Under the pieces are notes generated by a model that worked only from the letters and a program-made list of their open reading frames with translations, was not told the origin of the DNA and made no database searches. Of a stretch of DNA of 11,939 nt, positions 1 through 5,925 are shown one piece after another (positions within the stretch are counted from its first letter, which is position 1; the number at the start of each line of letters is the position of its first letter). Position numbers and translations under genes: made by a program. The DNA comes from Flavobacteriales bacterium (lineage in GTDB: Bacteria > Bacteroidota > Bacteroidia > Flavobacteriales > Flavobacteriaceae), in the NCBI GenBank assembly GCA_027033875.1, contig JALVKK010000150.1, positions 1 through 11,939 of the forward strand. Reading direction: 5' to 3'.

Positions 1-50
1 TTTCATCTGTTTATTTTTTATTTTAACATTATGGTCAGATGTAACCTTTG

Positions 51-99
51 ATGATTAAAATAATCATTTCCTTGTGTGTTTAATAATTATTTTAATCAT
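51..99. repeat. Stem-loop repeat, copy 1
   Basis: Inverted repeat with 18-nt arms at 51-68 and 82-99, pairing at 17 of 18 positions (C65/A85 is the mismatch). The 13-nt loop at 69-81 contains TCCTTGTGTG. The tail GTCGGTTTCATCTGTTTA follows at 100-117. The stem is almost entirely A/T, and there is no adjoining T-run or GC core that would make it an ordinary terminator. Confidence 0.75.
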
Positions 100-172
100 G
101 TCGGTTTCATCTGTTTAAAATTTTTATTTTACAAAAAAAATAATAAAAATTTATAATACATTCAGGAACTCT

Positions 173-228
173 CATGAATTTATTTTAATCATATCCTTGT
201 GTGTATTTTATGATTAAAAAAATTCATG
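173..228. repeat. Stem-loop repeat, copy 2
   Basis: Inverted repeat with arms at 173-193 and 209-228, complementary apart from a one-base length difference in the A/T core. The loop at 194-208 repeats the TCCTTGTGTGT word of copy 1, and the tail GTTTCATCTGTATA follows at 231-244. The arm sequence differs from copy 1, with the A-rich and T-rich halves exchanged, yet each copy remains self-complementary. The 3' end of the minus-strand gene at 269-553 lies about 40 bp away, so its transcript may run into this element. Confidence 0.75.
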
Positions 229-268
229 TTCGTTTCATCTGTATATTATATCAGTTTCACATTAAAAC

Positions 269-553
269 TTATATATCAAAGAAAAATAAAACCGAAATAA
301 CAAAAGCATATAAAATAGATGCCGCGACAACACCTCTTAACTTTTCAGTTTCACCTCTCTTGTTATAAACGAACAAAGGTAAAATATTGGATAAAACTGC
401 TATGGCAATGACTTGTGTCAATAAATTTCCGGCAAGCAATTCTTTATAAGCAACATCCACTTCCGACTTTAAAACCAGTTTGCAATAAAACCAAAATCCC
501 GCAACCGGTATTAAAAGTCCGACAAAAATTCCTTTAATAAAATTTGTTTTCAT
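269..553 (-). CDS. Small three-helix membrane protein, hypothetical
   Basis: I do not recognise a named family. From the chosen ATG at 551-553 the product is 94 aa. It begins MKTNFIKGIFVGLL and shows three hydrophobic stretches, roughly residues 5-22, 43-62 and 74-92, so it is probably an inner-membrane protein. A short basic segment (YNKRGETEKLRG) joins helices 2 and 3. An open frame reaches upstream to a TTG at 626-628, but a good TAnnTTTG element at 559-566 lies inside that extension and the extra residues look non-native, so the internal ATG is preferred. Two-to-four-helix proteins of this size are common uncharacterised genes in Bacteroidota. It is an isolated gene between the repeat block and tRNA-Asn. 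It could take part in envelope maintenance, but nothing in the sequence says so. Confidence 0.65.
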   Translation of the reverse strand: MKTNFIKGIFVGLLIPVAGFWFYCKLVLKSEVDVAYKELLAGNLLTQVIAIAVLSNILPLFVYNKRGETEKLRGVVAASILYAFVISVLFFFDI

Positions 554-558
554 ATTTG

Positions 559-566
559 CAAAGATA
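559..566 (-). promoter_or_regulatory. Bacteroidota -7 element of the small membrane protein gene
   Basis: Read on the minus strand this is TATCTTTG, a full match to TAnnTTTG. Only five bases (CAAAT) separate it from the ATG, so transcription would start at or next to the start codon, giving a leaderless or nearly leaderless mRNA. I see no convincing -33 TTG at the right spacing. Confidence 0.45.
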
Positions 567-716
567 ATGATAATTGGTGATTTGATTCGGGTACCGTTTG
601 AAGAGGATTTAGTTCCCGTTTTATACAATACACAGCTGCAATAACCGGCTTTTGAGTTTACCTAATGCCGAAAAAATTATCAACAGTGCCTCTATAATGA
701 AAAAACAAATTTACAT

Positions 717-743
717 AAAAAAAACCGATCAAAAAAGACCGGT
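717..743 (-). terminator. Intrinsic terminator of tRNA-Asn
   Basis: Minus-strand reading: ACCGGTC, loop TTTTTT, GATCGGT, then a run of T. This gives a 7-bp stem with one G-U pair followed directly by about eight U, 15 nt past the tRNA 3' end. A shorter palindrome, AAAGACCGGTCTTT at 734-747, overlaps the first arm and may act as an alternative fold. Confidence 0.75.
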
Positions 744-757
744 CTTTGTTATTTTTG

Positions 758-831
758 CTCCTCCAGCTGGACTTGAACCAGCGACACCCTGATTAACAGT
801 CAGGTGCTCTAACCAACTGAGCTATGGAGGA
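758..831 (-). tRNA. tRNA-Asn (GTT anticodon)
   Basis: The minus strand folds into a full 74-nt cloverleaf. The acceptor stem pairs TCCTCCA (825-831) with TGGAGGA (759-765), and the discriminator is G at 758. The D arm is GCTCAGTTGGTTAGAGC. The anticodon stem is CCTGA/TCAGG around the loop CTGTTAA, giving anticodon GTT for asparagine. The T arm is CTGG-TTCAAGT-CCAG. The 3' CCA is not encoded (GCAA follows), so it must be added by the CCA-adding enzyme. The gene is a single transcription unit with its own promoter and terminator. Confidence 0.97.
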
Positions 832-851
832 ATATTTCTCGTTTGCGAGTG

Positions 852-882
852 CAAATATAAAACGATTTCTATAAAATGCAAA
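852..882 (-). promoter_or_regulatory. Promoter of tRNA-Asn
   Basis: Minus-strand reading: TTTG (879-882), a 19-bp spacer, then TATATTTG (852-859). This is a near-ideal match to the Bacteroidota housekeeping promoter (-33 TTTG, -7 TAnnTTTG). The -7 element ends 20 bp before the mature tRNA 5' end, leaving a short 5' leader for RNase P to remove. Confidence 0.85.
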
Positions 883-924
883 CAAAAAAAATATTTTTTT
901 TAATTGAATTGTTTTTTACAAATA

Positions 925-956
925 TTGAGCGCCGTAGGTGCGACACCTTTGTAATT
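925..956 (+). repeat. Short GTAG-containing dispersed-type repeat
   Basis: The segment reads TTGAGCGCCGTAGGTGCGAC then ACCTTTGTAATT. It is much richer in G and C than its surroundings and contains GTAG followed by a mini-hairpin, GGTG-CGA-CACC. From memory, close variants (GCCCCGTAGGGGCGAC followed by a TTTGTA-like word) recur between genes in many Bacteroidota chromosomes. The GTAG-plus-hairpin layout recalls REP elements mobilised by IS200-like RAYT enzymes. Only one copy is visible here, so its repeat status is inferred. Confidence 0.45.
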
Positions 957-977
957 AAACAAAAAACCATAATTTTA
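948..977 (+). promoter_or_regulatory. Possible radA promoter
   Basis: TTTG at 948-951, an 18-bp spacer and TAATTTTA at 970-977. The -7 element has one mismatch to TAnnTTTG in its last base. It would start transcription about 20 bp before the radA ATG. The -33 box lies within the GTAG repeat. This is a plausible but imperfect match. Confidence 0.35.
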
Positions 978-1003
978 CCAAAGCAAAAAACACCATTTCA
1001 AAT

Positions 1004-2341
1004 ATGAAAATGAAAACTACATATTATTGTCAAAACTGTGGCACACAATATTCCAAATGGATGGGACAATGCACAACTTGCAAACAATGGAATACGATTG
1101 TAGAAGAAGTGGTATCAAAAAAAGAAGCCAAATCAGGTGTTAAACCCGGACAAAATAAACCGGTAAAATTGTCGGAAATAGATACTACCGCTGAATACCG
1201 TATTGCTACGCAAAATGAAGAACTCGATCGGGTATTGGGTGGCGGATTGGTGCCGGGGAGTGTTATTTTGCTGGGGGGCGAACCCGGTATTGGTAAATCT
1301 ACTTTGATGTTACAAGTGGCTTTGGGATTACCATTTAAAACGCTTTATATTTCAGGCGAAGAAAGCCCCAAGCAAATACGCATGCGTGCCGACCGTATCG
1401 GGATTAATTCCGGACAAATGACTTTGTTGTTTGAAACCAACGTGCAAAAAATTTTGCATACTTTGTATGACGAACAGCCCGAAATAATTATTATAGACTC
1501 TATTCAAACTCTGCATACCGATTTGATAGAATCTTCAGCCGGCAGTATATCGCAAATACGCGAATCGGCAAGTGAGATTATCAAATATGCCAAGCAGACC
1601 AATACGCCTGTTTTTATCATCGGGCATATCAATAAAGAAGGACAGATAGCCGGACCTAAAATTTTAGAACACATGGTCGATACGGTTTTGCAATTTGAAG
1701 GCGATCGTAACCATTTGTTCCGTTTACTCAGGGCACAAAAAAACCGTTTTGGGGCTACACACGAAATAGGTATTTTTGAAATGTACGCCAAAGGTCTGCG
1801 AGAGATAAAAAATCCGTCTAAACTCCTGCTAACCTCACACGACCCCGCTCTAAGCGGTACCGCCATTGCCGTGGCTATGGAAGGTATTCGTCCACTTTTG
1901 GTTGAAGTACAAGCATTAGTTAGTCCTGCTGTTTACGGTACCCCGCAACGCACTACCACCGGCTATGATATCAAACGCTTGCACATGATATTGGCGGTGT
2001 TGGAAAAACGTATGGGAATTAAACTGTCCGGTAAAGATGTTTTCTTAAATATTACAGGTGGTATCCGTATTGACGACCCCGCTATTGATTTAGCAGTAGC
2101 AGCAGCCATATTATCCTCTAATAATGACGTAACTATTTCTGCCCAATGGGCATTTATTGGCGAGCTGGGACTGACCGGAGAAGTGCGTCCCGTAACCCGT
2201 ATAGAGCAACGCCTTTCCGAAGCCGCCAAACTCGGTTTTGAGCGTGTCTTTATGTCCAAACACAACAAAATAAATCCGAAAAATTACGCCATAGAGATGA
2301 ACGGAATTGCAGAGATTAAAAATTTGGGACATTTGTTGTAG
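1004..2341 (+). CDS. radA: DNA repair protein RadA (Sms), RecA-like branch-migration ATPase
   Basis: RadA is a RecA-like ATPase that speeds branch migration and processes recombination intermediates alongside RecA. The 445-aa length matches the family. It has an N-terminal C4 zinc finger (C9, C12, C23, C26), a RecA-like ATPase core with Walker A GEPGIGKST at about 92-100 and Walker B IIIID ending at D165, and the RadA-specific KNRFG motif at 246-250. The C-terminal third is the Lon-protease-like domain (NITGGIRIDDPAIDLAVAAA, about 347-366), which lacks the Lon catalytic machinery as in all RadA proteins. The start is ATG at 1004; the second Met (residue 3) would also keep the zinc finger. The gene appears monocistronic: the next gene has its own -7 element 85 bp downstream. 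No key residue is missing. Confidence 0.96.
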   Translation: MKMKTTYYCQNCGTQYSKWMGQCTTCKQWNTIVEEVVSKKEAKSGVKPGQNKPVKLSEIDTTAEYRIATQNEELDRVLGGGLVPGSVILLGGEPGIGKSTLMLQVALGLPFKTLYISGEESPKQIRMRADRIGINSGQMTLLFETNVQKILHTLYDEQPEIIIIDSIQTLHTDLIESSAGSISQIRESASEIIKYAKQTNTPVFIIGHINKEGQIAGPKILEHMVDTVLQFEGDRNHLFRLLRAQKNRFGATHEIGIFEMYAKGLREIKNPSKLLLTSHDPALSGTAIAVAMEGIRPLLVEVQALVSPAVYGTPQRTTTGYDIKRLHMILAVLEKRMGIKLSGKDVFLNITGGIRIDDPAIDLAVAAAILSSNNDVTISAQWAFIGELGLTGEVRPVTRIEQRLSEAAKLGFERVFMSKHNKINPKNYAIEMNGIAEIKNLGHLL

Positions 2342-2426
2342 TCGGCTTGTGTTTGTAGAAATAAAATGAAACAAATCCAACCAAACCCAAAAATTGTTAA
2401 ATTCCTAAATATCGTTATTATTGTTA

Positions 2427-2434
2427 TATATTTG
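2427..2434 (+). promoter_or_regulatory. -7 element of the Ig-like lipoprotein gene
   Basis: TATATTTG is an exact TAnnTTTG match 31 bp before the chosen ATG at 2466. It overlaps the region where longer open-frame starts (TTG 2421, ATG 2436) would lie, and so supports the later start. No TTG is found at the expected -33 spacing. Confidence 0.55.
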
Positions 2435-2465
2435 TATGCATAAACATAAAGCAAACTACTGTTCA

Positions 2466-4034
2466 ATGAAATTTCTCCGGTTCTTTATCATTCCGGTTTT
2501 GCTTAGTGCTTGCGCCAGAGTCGGCAGACCGACGGGTGGCAATAAAGATGTAACACCTCCCAAACTGTTACAAAGTGTACCAAAAAACGGAATGCGTAAC
2601 TTTAATGGACAAGAAATAATTTTGGCGTTTGACGAATATGTTACCATTCGTGATGTAATGAAAAACTTATTAATTTCGCCACCGGTCAATAATTTACCGG
2701 TAATTGTTCCGAGTGGTATTGCTTCAAAACGCTTTAAAATCAAATTTCAAGATAGCCTAAAATCTAATACGACTTATCAAATCAATTTTGGCGAAAGTAT
2801 AGCGGACTATAATGAAAATAATAAATTAAAAAATCTAAAATTGGTTTTTTCTACCGGTCAGGTTATTGACAGTTTATCGCTGAGAGGAAAGGTGAATCTT
2901 ATACATTTTGACGATAAACCCAAGACAATTTTGTTGGGTTTGTATGAAGCGGAAAAGTTTAGTGATTCAATCGTGTTTGCTGAGAAACCTTATTATGTTG
3001 CCGTAGCTGACCAAAACGGTAATTTTGAATTTGATTTTCTAAAAACAGGCAATTACCGGATAATCGCGTTGGCTGACGATAACAGAGATTATAAATATCA
3101 ACAAGGCAGTGAAAGTATCGGGTATGTCAATCAAATAATAAATATTCCCGGAGATAGTTTGGTTACTCTGAATTTGTTTCAAGAGTTGCCCGCTTTTAGC
3201 ATTGAAAACATTGAACAACAGTCTGCCAATCATGTTTCAATTAAGTTTAAAGGCTCTGCGGATAGTTTGAAAGTAACTGTCAAAACCCCCTTAATACGCC
3301 GATTAAGTTTTATAGATAAAGATGAATGGCATTTATGGTATCAAACAAAACAAGACAGTATCCGGTTGGAAATCCCCATCTCAAAAAAACGTACAAAACA
3401 ATTTTACCGCAAGCGTATAGATGCAAAAGATTCATTGCAAGTAAAATTTGTCCACAACAGCCGTCTCAATCCATTAGATTCGGTCATTTTAGTCGCTAAT
3501 ATGCCACTCGATAAAGCAGATAGCAGCAAAGTGCAACTTTTAGCCGACAGTGTCGAGGTTGCTTTTAGTTTTCAACAAATAAAAAAAAGACAATTTAATT
3601 TAGAATTTGATAAAAAATTCGGCAAAATATATCATTTGATGCTTTTACCCGAAACTCTTACCGGATTTACAGGACAAGTTAATAAAGATACGTTGCGAAC
3701 GAATTTTAAAGTGCCTAAAAAAGATGCTTTTGGAAAATTGATTCTACATCTAAACAATGAACATCAAAAACCATTGTTTGTTGAACTGATAAAAAATAAA
3801 AAGGTCGTATATAAAACCCCAACCCAAACCGGCAATGATTTTGTCATAGAATATCTGATGCCGGCAACTTATACTGTGCGTATTATTGTTGATGCCAACC
3901 AAAATAACCATTGGGATACCGGCAATTATCTGCGACATATCCAACCCGAACAAAGCATAGATGCCGGCAAAAATATTGAAATACGTGCCAATTGGGAGGT
4001 TGATCAGAGTTTTAATATTGAAGAATTGAAATAG
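2466..4034 (+). CDS. Ig-like domain lipoprotein (SbsA/Big_5-type N-terminal domain)
   Basis: The 522-aa product starts with a lipoprotein signal, MKFLRFFIIPVLLSAC, with lipobox LSAC and lipidated Cys16. The sequence just after it (RVGRPTGGNKDVTPP) is typical of a widespread Bacteroidota lipoprotein family. About residues 25-130 form an Ig-like domain of the SbsA/Big_5 type (LLQSVPKNGMRNF ... YQINFGESIADYNE ... LVFSTG). A beta-rich stretch follows (NGNFEFDFLKTGNYRIIALADDNRDYKY, split here as two runs: NGNFEFDFLKTG and NYRIIALADDNRDYKY). The C-terminus has the family's second such motif, MPATYTVRIIVDANQNNHWD then TGNYL near residues 470-495. The open frame runs further upstream, but only the ATG at 2466 gives a signal peptide. 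It is probably attached to the outer or inner membrane facing the periplasm, or exposed on the surface. Its molecular role is not established. Confidence 0.85.
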   Translation: MKFLRFFIIPVLLSACARVGRPTGGNKDVTPPKLLQSVPKNGMRNFNGQEIILAFDEYVTIRDVMKNLLISPPVNNLPVIVPSGIASKRFKIKFQDSLKSNTTYQINFGESIADYNENNKLKNLKLVFSTGQVIDSLSLRGKVNLIHFDDKPKTILLGLYEAEKFSDSIVFAEKPYYVAVADQNGNFEFDFLKTGNYRIIALADDNRDYKYQQGSESIGYVNQIINIPGDSLVTLNLFQELPAFSIENIEQQSANHVSIKFKGSADSLKVTVKTPLIRRLSFIDKDEWHLWYQTKQDSIRLEIPISKKRTKQFYRKRIDAKDSLQVKFVHNSRLNPLDSVILVANMPLDKADSSKVQLLADSVEVAFSFQQIKKRQFNLEFDKKFGKIYHLMLLPETLTGFTGQVNKDTLRTNFKVPKKDAFGKLILHLNNEHQKPLFVELIKNKKVVYKTPTQTGNDFVIEYLMPATYTVRIIVDANQNNHWDTGNYLRHIQPEQSIDAGKNIEIRANWEVDQSFNIEELK

Positions 4035-4063
4035 TCTCGGTTTATCAAAAACCTGTCAATATC

Positions 4064-4233
4064 TAAAGTTTATATACAATAAAATGAAACGGATTATCTA
4101 CAAAATTTCCATTTCCATCTTTTATATTTACATGTAATTTATCTCCAATTGCTCCAAAACTGGCAACCCTAATATTGTTTGAAGTTGTGTTTGAATCTAA
4201 ATATCCGGGTGTTATTAGAATCAATACCGATTC
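4064..4233 (-). pseudogene. C-terminal remnant of an unidentified protein
   Basis: A minus-strand frame of about 56 codons reads like genuine protein: ITPGYLDSNTTSNNIRVASF, then GAIGDKLHVNIKDGNGNFVD, then NPFHFIVYKL and a stop. It has beta-strand-like alternation and a tidy aromatic C-terminus. It is interrupted upstream by an in-frame stop (4234-4236) and has no start codon or promoter, so it is probably the 3' stub of a lost gene. I do not recognise the family. The last few codons are uncertain by one base in my reading around 4080, which would move the stop a few bases. Confidence 0.35.
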
Positions 4234-4338
4234 TTACACCTTTGAAAAAACCGGTACTGCTATTCCGATTCGTAAATTGCATAAGCGTATAACGTTGATT
4301 ATTGTGAATATGCAAAAGAAAATTTGGTGAGGTAGTAC

Positions 4339-4658
4339 CTATATGTTTATAATCGCTTCTGCTATCTTTTTAGCATTTTTGCCATAAGGTAAATATTCTG
4401 AAAAAAAGAACCCTGTTTTTCTTTCTACTAGCACAAGTATTGCGCCTTTATTATTTGCTCCGGCGACCATTATTCATTAGTCAAATAATCTATCACACGT
4501 TTTTTTACAGATTGAGTAAACTTTCTATTAGCAGCAAATCTTTCTTTTCTTTCTGTTGCTAATTGATGAGCAAATTACGGGTCATAAGAACCTCGCTTTC
4601 TTGCGTTTCTTTTCAATTCCCGATATATAGTTGTTTTATTTACATTTAAACAATTGTA
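4339..4658 (-). pseudogene. Decayed IS30-family transposase fragment
   Basis: The minus strand from 4658 reads NCLNVNKTTIYRELKRNARK then RGSYDP, a stop (4575-4577), FAHQLATERKERFAANRKFT then QSVKKRVIDYLTNE, a stop (4470-4472), then WSPEQI (4452-4469). This matches the N-terminal HTH part of IS30 transposases, where KTTIYRELKRN and WSPEQI are hallmarks. About 100 expected codons are then missing. In another frame the sequence resumes with NKGAILVLVERKTGFFFSEY then LPYGKNAKKIAEAII, the start of the DDE catalytic core, and ends at a stop at 4339-4341. The first helix, the middle and the C-terminal half are absent. With two stops, a large deletion and a frameshift the copy is dead. I see no terminal inverted repeats or target duplication. 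Confidence 0.8.
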
Positions 4659-4661
4659 GGA

Positions 4662-5834
4662 TCAGGGGTCAGGTGTTATATCGGGATATAAGAAATCATT
4701 ATAGGGAAAACGTTTGATATGAATTTTTCGTACTTCATTATATAATGTATATTTTAGGGCATCAATATTAATTTTTTGCATTGCCGATATAAACACTACC
4801 GGTTTGTCGGTTTTAGTCAACCAAGTTTTTTGCAATATTTGAATATTGTTTTCAGGTGTTTGGGGTAGCAGATCTATTTTGTTAAATATAATCACGGCAG
4901 GTTTGTTAGAGGCTTTAATTTCCGATAAAATTTGACGTACGGTTTGTATATGTTCTTCAAAATTCGGATGAGAAATATCGACTATATGAAGCAGCAAATC
5001 AGATTCCGTAACTTCATTGAGGGTAGATTTAAAAGATTCGATGAGTTGAGTCGGCAATTTGCGAATGAATCCGACTGTATCTGTCAGCAAAAACGGGATA
5101 TTATGTACGACAATTTTTCTTACGGTAGTATCCAAAGTGGCAAATAATTTGTTTTCGGCAAAAACTTCGGATTTACTCAACAAATTCATCAAAGTACTTT
5201 TTCCGACATTGGTATAACCTACCAGAGCTACTCTCACCATTTTGCCGCGATTACCGCGTTGGGTTGCCATTTGTTTGTCAATGGCTTTGAGTTTCTTTTT
5301 GAGTAGCGCAATTTTATCACGAATAATACGCCGGTCGGTCTCTATTTCCGTTTCACCGGGACCGCGCATACCTATACCACCACGTTGACGTTCCAAGTGA
5401 GTCCACATACCGGTAAGGCGTGGCAATAAATATTCGTATTGCGCCAGTTCCACTTGTGTTCGGGCATAAGAAGTTTGCGCTCGTTGGGCAAAAATATCCA
5501 AGATTAAACGGGTACGGTCTATAATTTTGACTCGCAAATATTTTTCCAGATTTTTTTGCTGGGCAGGTGATAGTTCGTCGTCAAAAATGACGCTATCAAT
5601 ATCGTTTTCATCAATAAAAGTTTTAATTTCTTGCAATTTACCGGTACCTAAAAAAGTTTTAGGATTCGGTTTGTTTAGTTTTTGTACAAAAGAACCCAAA
5701 ACAGTTCCGCCGGCAGTTTCAGCCAAAAATTCCAATTCTTTTAAATATTCTTTTGTTTTTTCGGCTGATTGATACTGATTGATGATACCCGTTAAAATTA
5801 CTTTTTCGTAAAAATTTTCTTTTATTTCAATCAT
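4662..5834 (-). CDS. hflX: GTPase HflX
   Basis: HflX is a GTPase that binds the 50S/70S ribosome and helps split or rescue stalled ribosomes under stress. The 390-aa protein has the HflX N-terminal domain, including LGTGKLQEI (62-70) and FDDELSPAQQKNLE (84-97). The hallmark linker GGIGMRGPGETEIETDRR is at 152-169 and a coiled-coil segment at about 170-195. The G domain carries G1 GYTNVGKS (206-213), a G2 Thr in TLDTT (233-237), G3 DTVG (252-255), G4 NKID (318-321) and G5 SA (350-351). All GTP-binding motifs are intact. The usual family C-terminus ends near PYNDFLY; here a short tail PDITPDP follows and the stop lies within 4 bp of the IS30 remnant. The start ATG at 5832-5834 precedes MIEIKENF. 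It is divergent from the type IX cassette, with a 91-bp spacer. Confidence 0.95.
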   Translation of the reverse strand: MIEIKENFYEKVILTGIINQYQSAEKTKEYLKELEFLAETAGGTVLGSFVQKLNKPNPKTFLGTGKLQEIKTFIDENDIDSVIFDDELSPAQQKNLEKYLRVKIIDRTRLILDIFAQRAQTSYARTQVELAQYEYLLPRLTGMWTHLERQRGGIGMRGPGETEIETDRRIIRDKIALLKKKLKAIDKQMATQRGNRGKMVRVALVGYTNVGKSTLMNLLSKSEVFAENKLFATLDTTVRKIVVHNIPFLLTDTVGFIRKLPTQLIESFKSTLNEVTESDLLLHIVDISHPNFEEHIQTVRQILSEIKASNKPAVIIFNKIDLLPQTPENNIQILQKTWLTKTDKPVVFISAMQKINIDALKYTLYNEVRKIHIKRFPYNDFLYPDITPDP

Positions 5835-5891
5835 TTTTCTATTTATTGATAAATAAAATCATTTTATGCAGATATTTCACAAAATTTTTTT

Positions 5892-5899
5892 TATTTTTG
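5892..5899 (+). promoter_or_regulatory. -7 element of the type IX cassette operon
   Basis: TATTTTTG matches TAnnTTTG and lies 26 bp before the ATG at 5926, inside the AT-rich divergent spacer shared with hflX. No good -33 TTG is seen at the normal distance, and the surrounding T-tract raises the chance of a random match. Confidence 0.4.
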
Positions 5900-5925
5900 G
5901 CATTGATTATTAAAATAACAAAGTT

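Larger units (their letters stand above)
1..245. repeat. AT-rich block with stem-loop repeats and a conserved tail motif
   Basis: No gene is visible here. The word TTTCATCTGTTTA occurs at 1-13 and 105-117, and with one change (TTTCATCTGTATA) at 232-244. The last two copies lie just 3' of large inverted repeats (51-99 and 173-228). The copy at position 1 is probably the tail of a third element cut by the window edge. The units are spaced about 105-127 bp apart, so the block looks like a short array of related intergenic elements. Both complete units also share the loop word TCCTTGTGTGT. I do not recognise a named family. The repetition is read directly; any function is unknown. Confidence 0.7.
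4035..4661. other. Intergenic decay region between lipoprotein gene and hflX
   Basis: About 630 bp without an intact gene. Two minus-strand coding remnants can be read: an IS30-type transposase (about 4339-4658) and an unidentified protein end (about 4064-4233). The bases between them (about 4237-4338) contain stops in all useful frames and show nothing I can name. No clear intrinsic terminator follows either the lipoprotein gene or hflX. Confidence 0.7.

Noticed and set aside
1..245. CRISPR array
   Set aside because: The repeated units are long AT-rich hairpins with different arm sequences and irregular spacing. There are no identical 24-40 bp repeats with unique spacers, and no cas genes are present.
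567..644. 25-codon plus-strand ORF (MIIGDLIRVPFEED...) opposite the small membrane protein promoter
   Set aside because: It is short, has no promoter or ribosome site, and lies over the minus-strand upstream frame. A chance open frame is the simpler reading.
1504..2380. Several minus-strand open frames of 60-120 codons inside radA
   Set aside because: They lie antisense to a clear RadA reading frame, have biased composition and show no recognisable motifs.
4211..4280. Near-repeated words ATACCGATTCTTAC and ATTCCGATTCGTAA, considered as IS ends or a target duplication
   Set aside because: They are about 30 bp apart, imperfect, do not bracket the IS30 remnant and are not at any recognisable element boundary.
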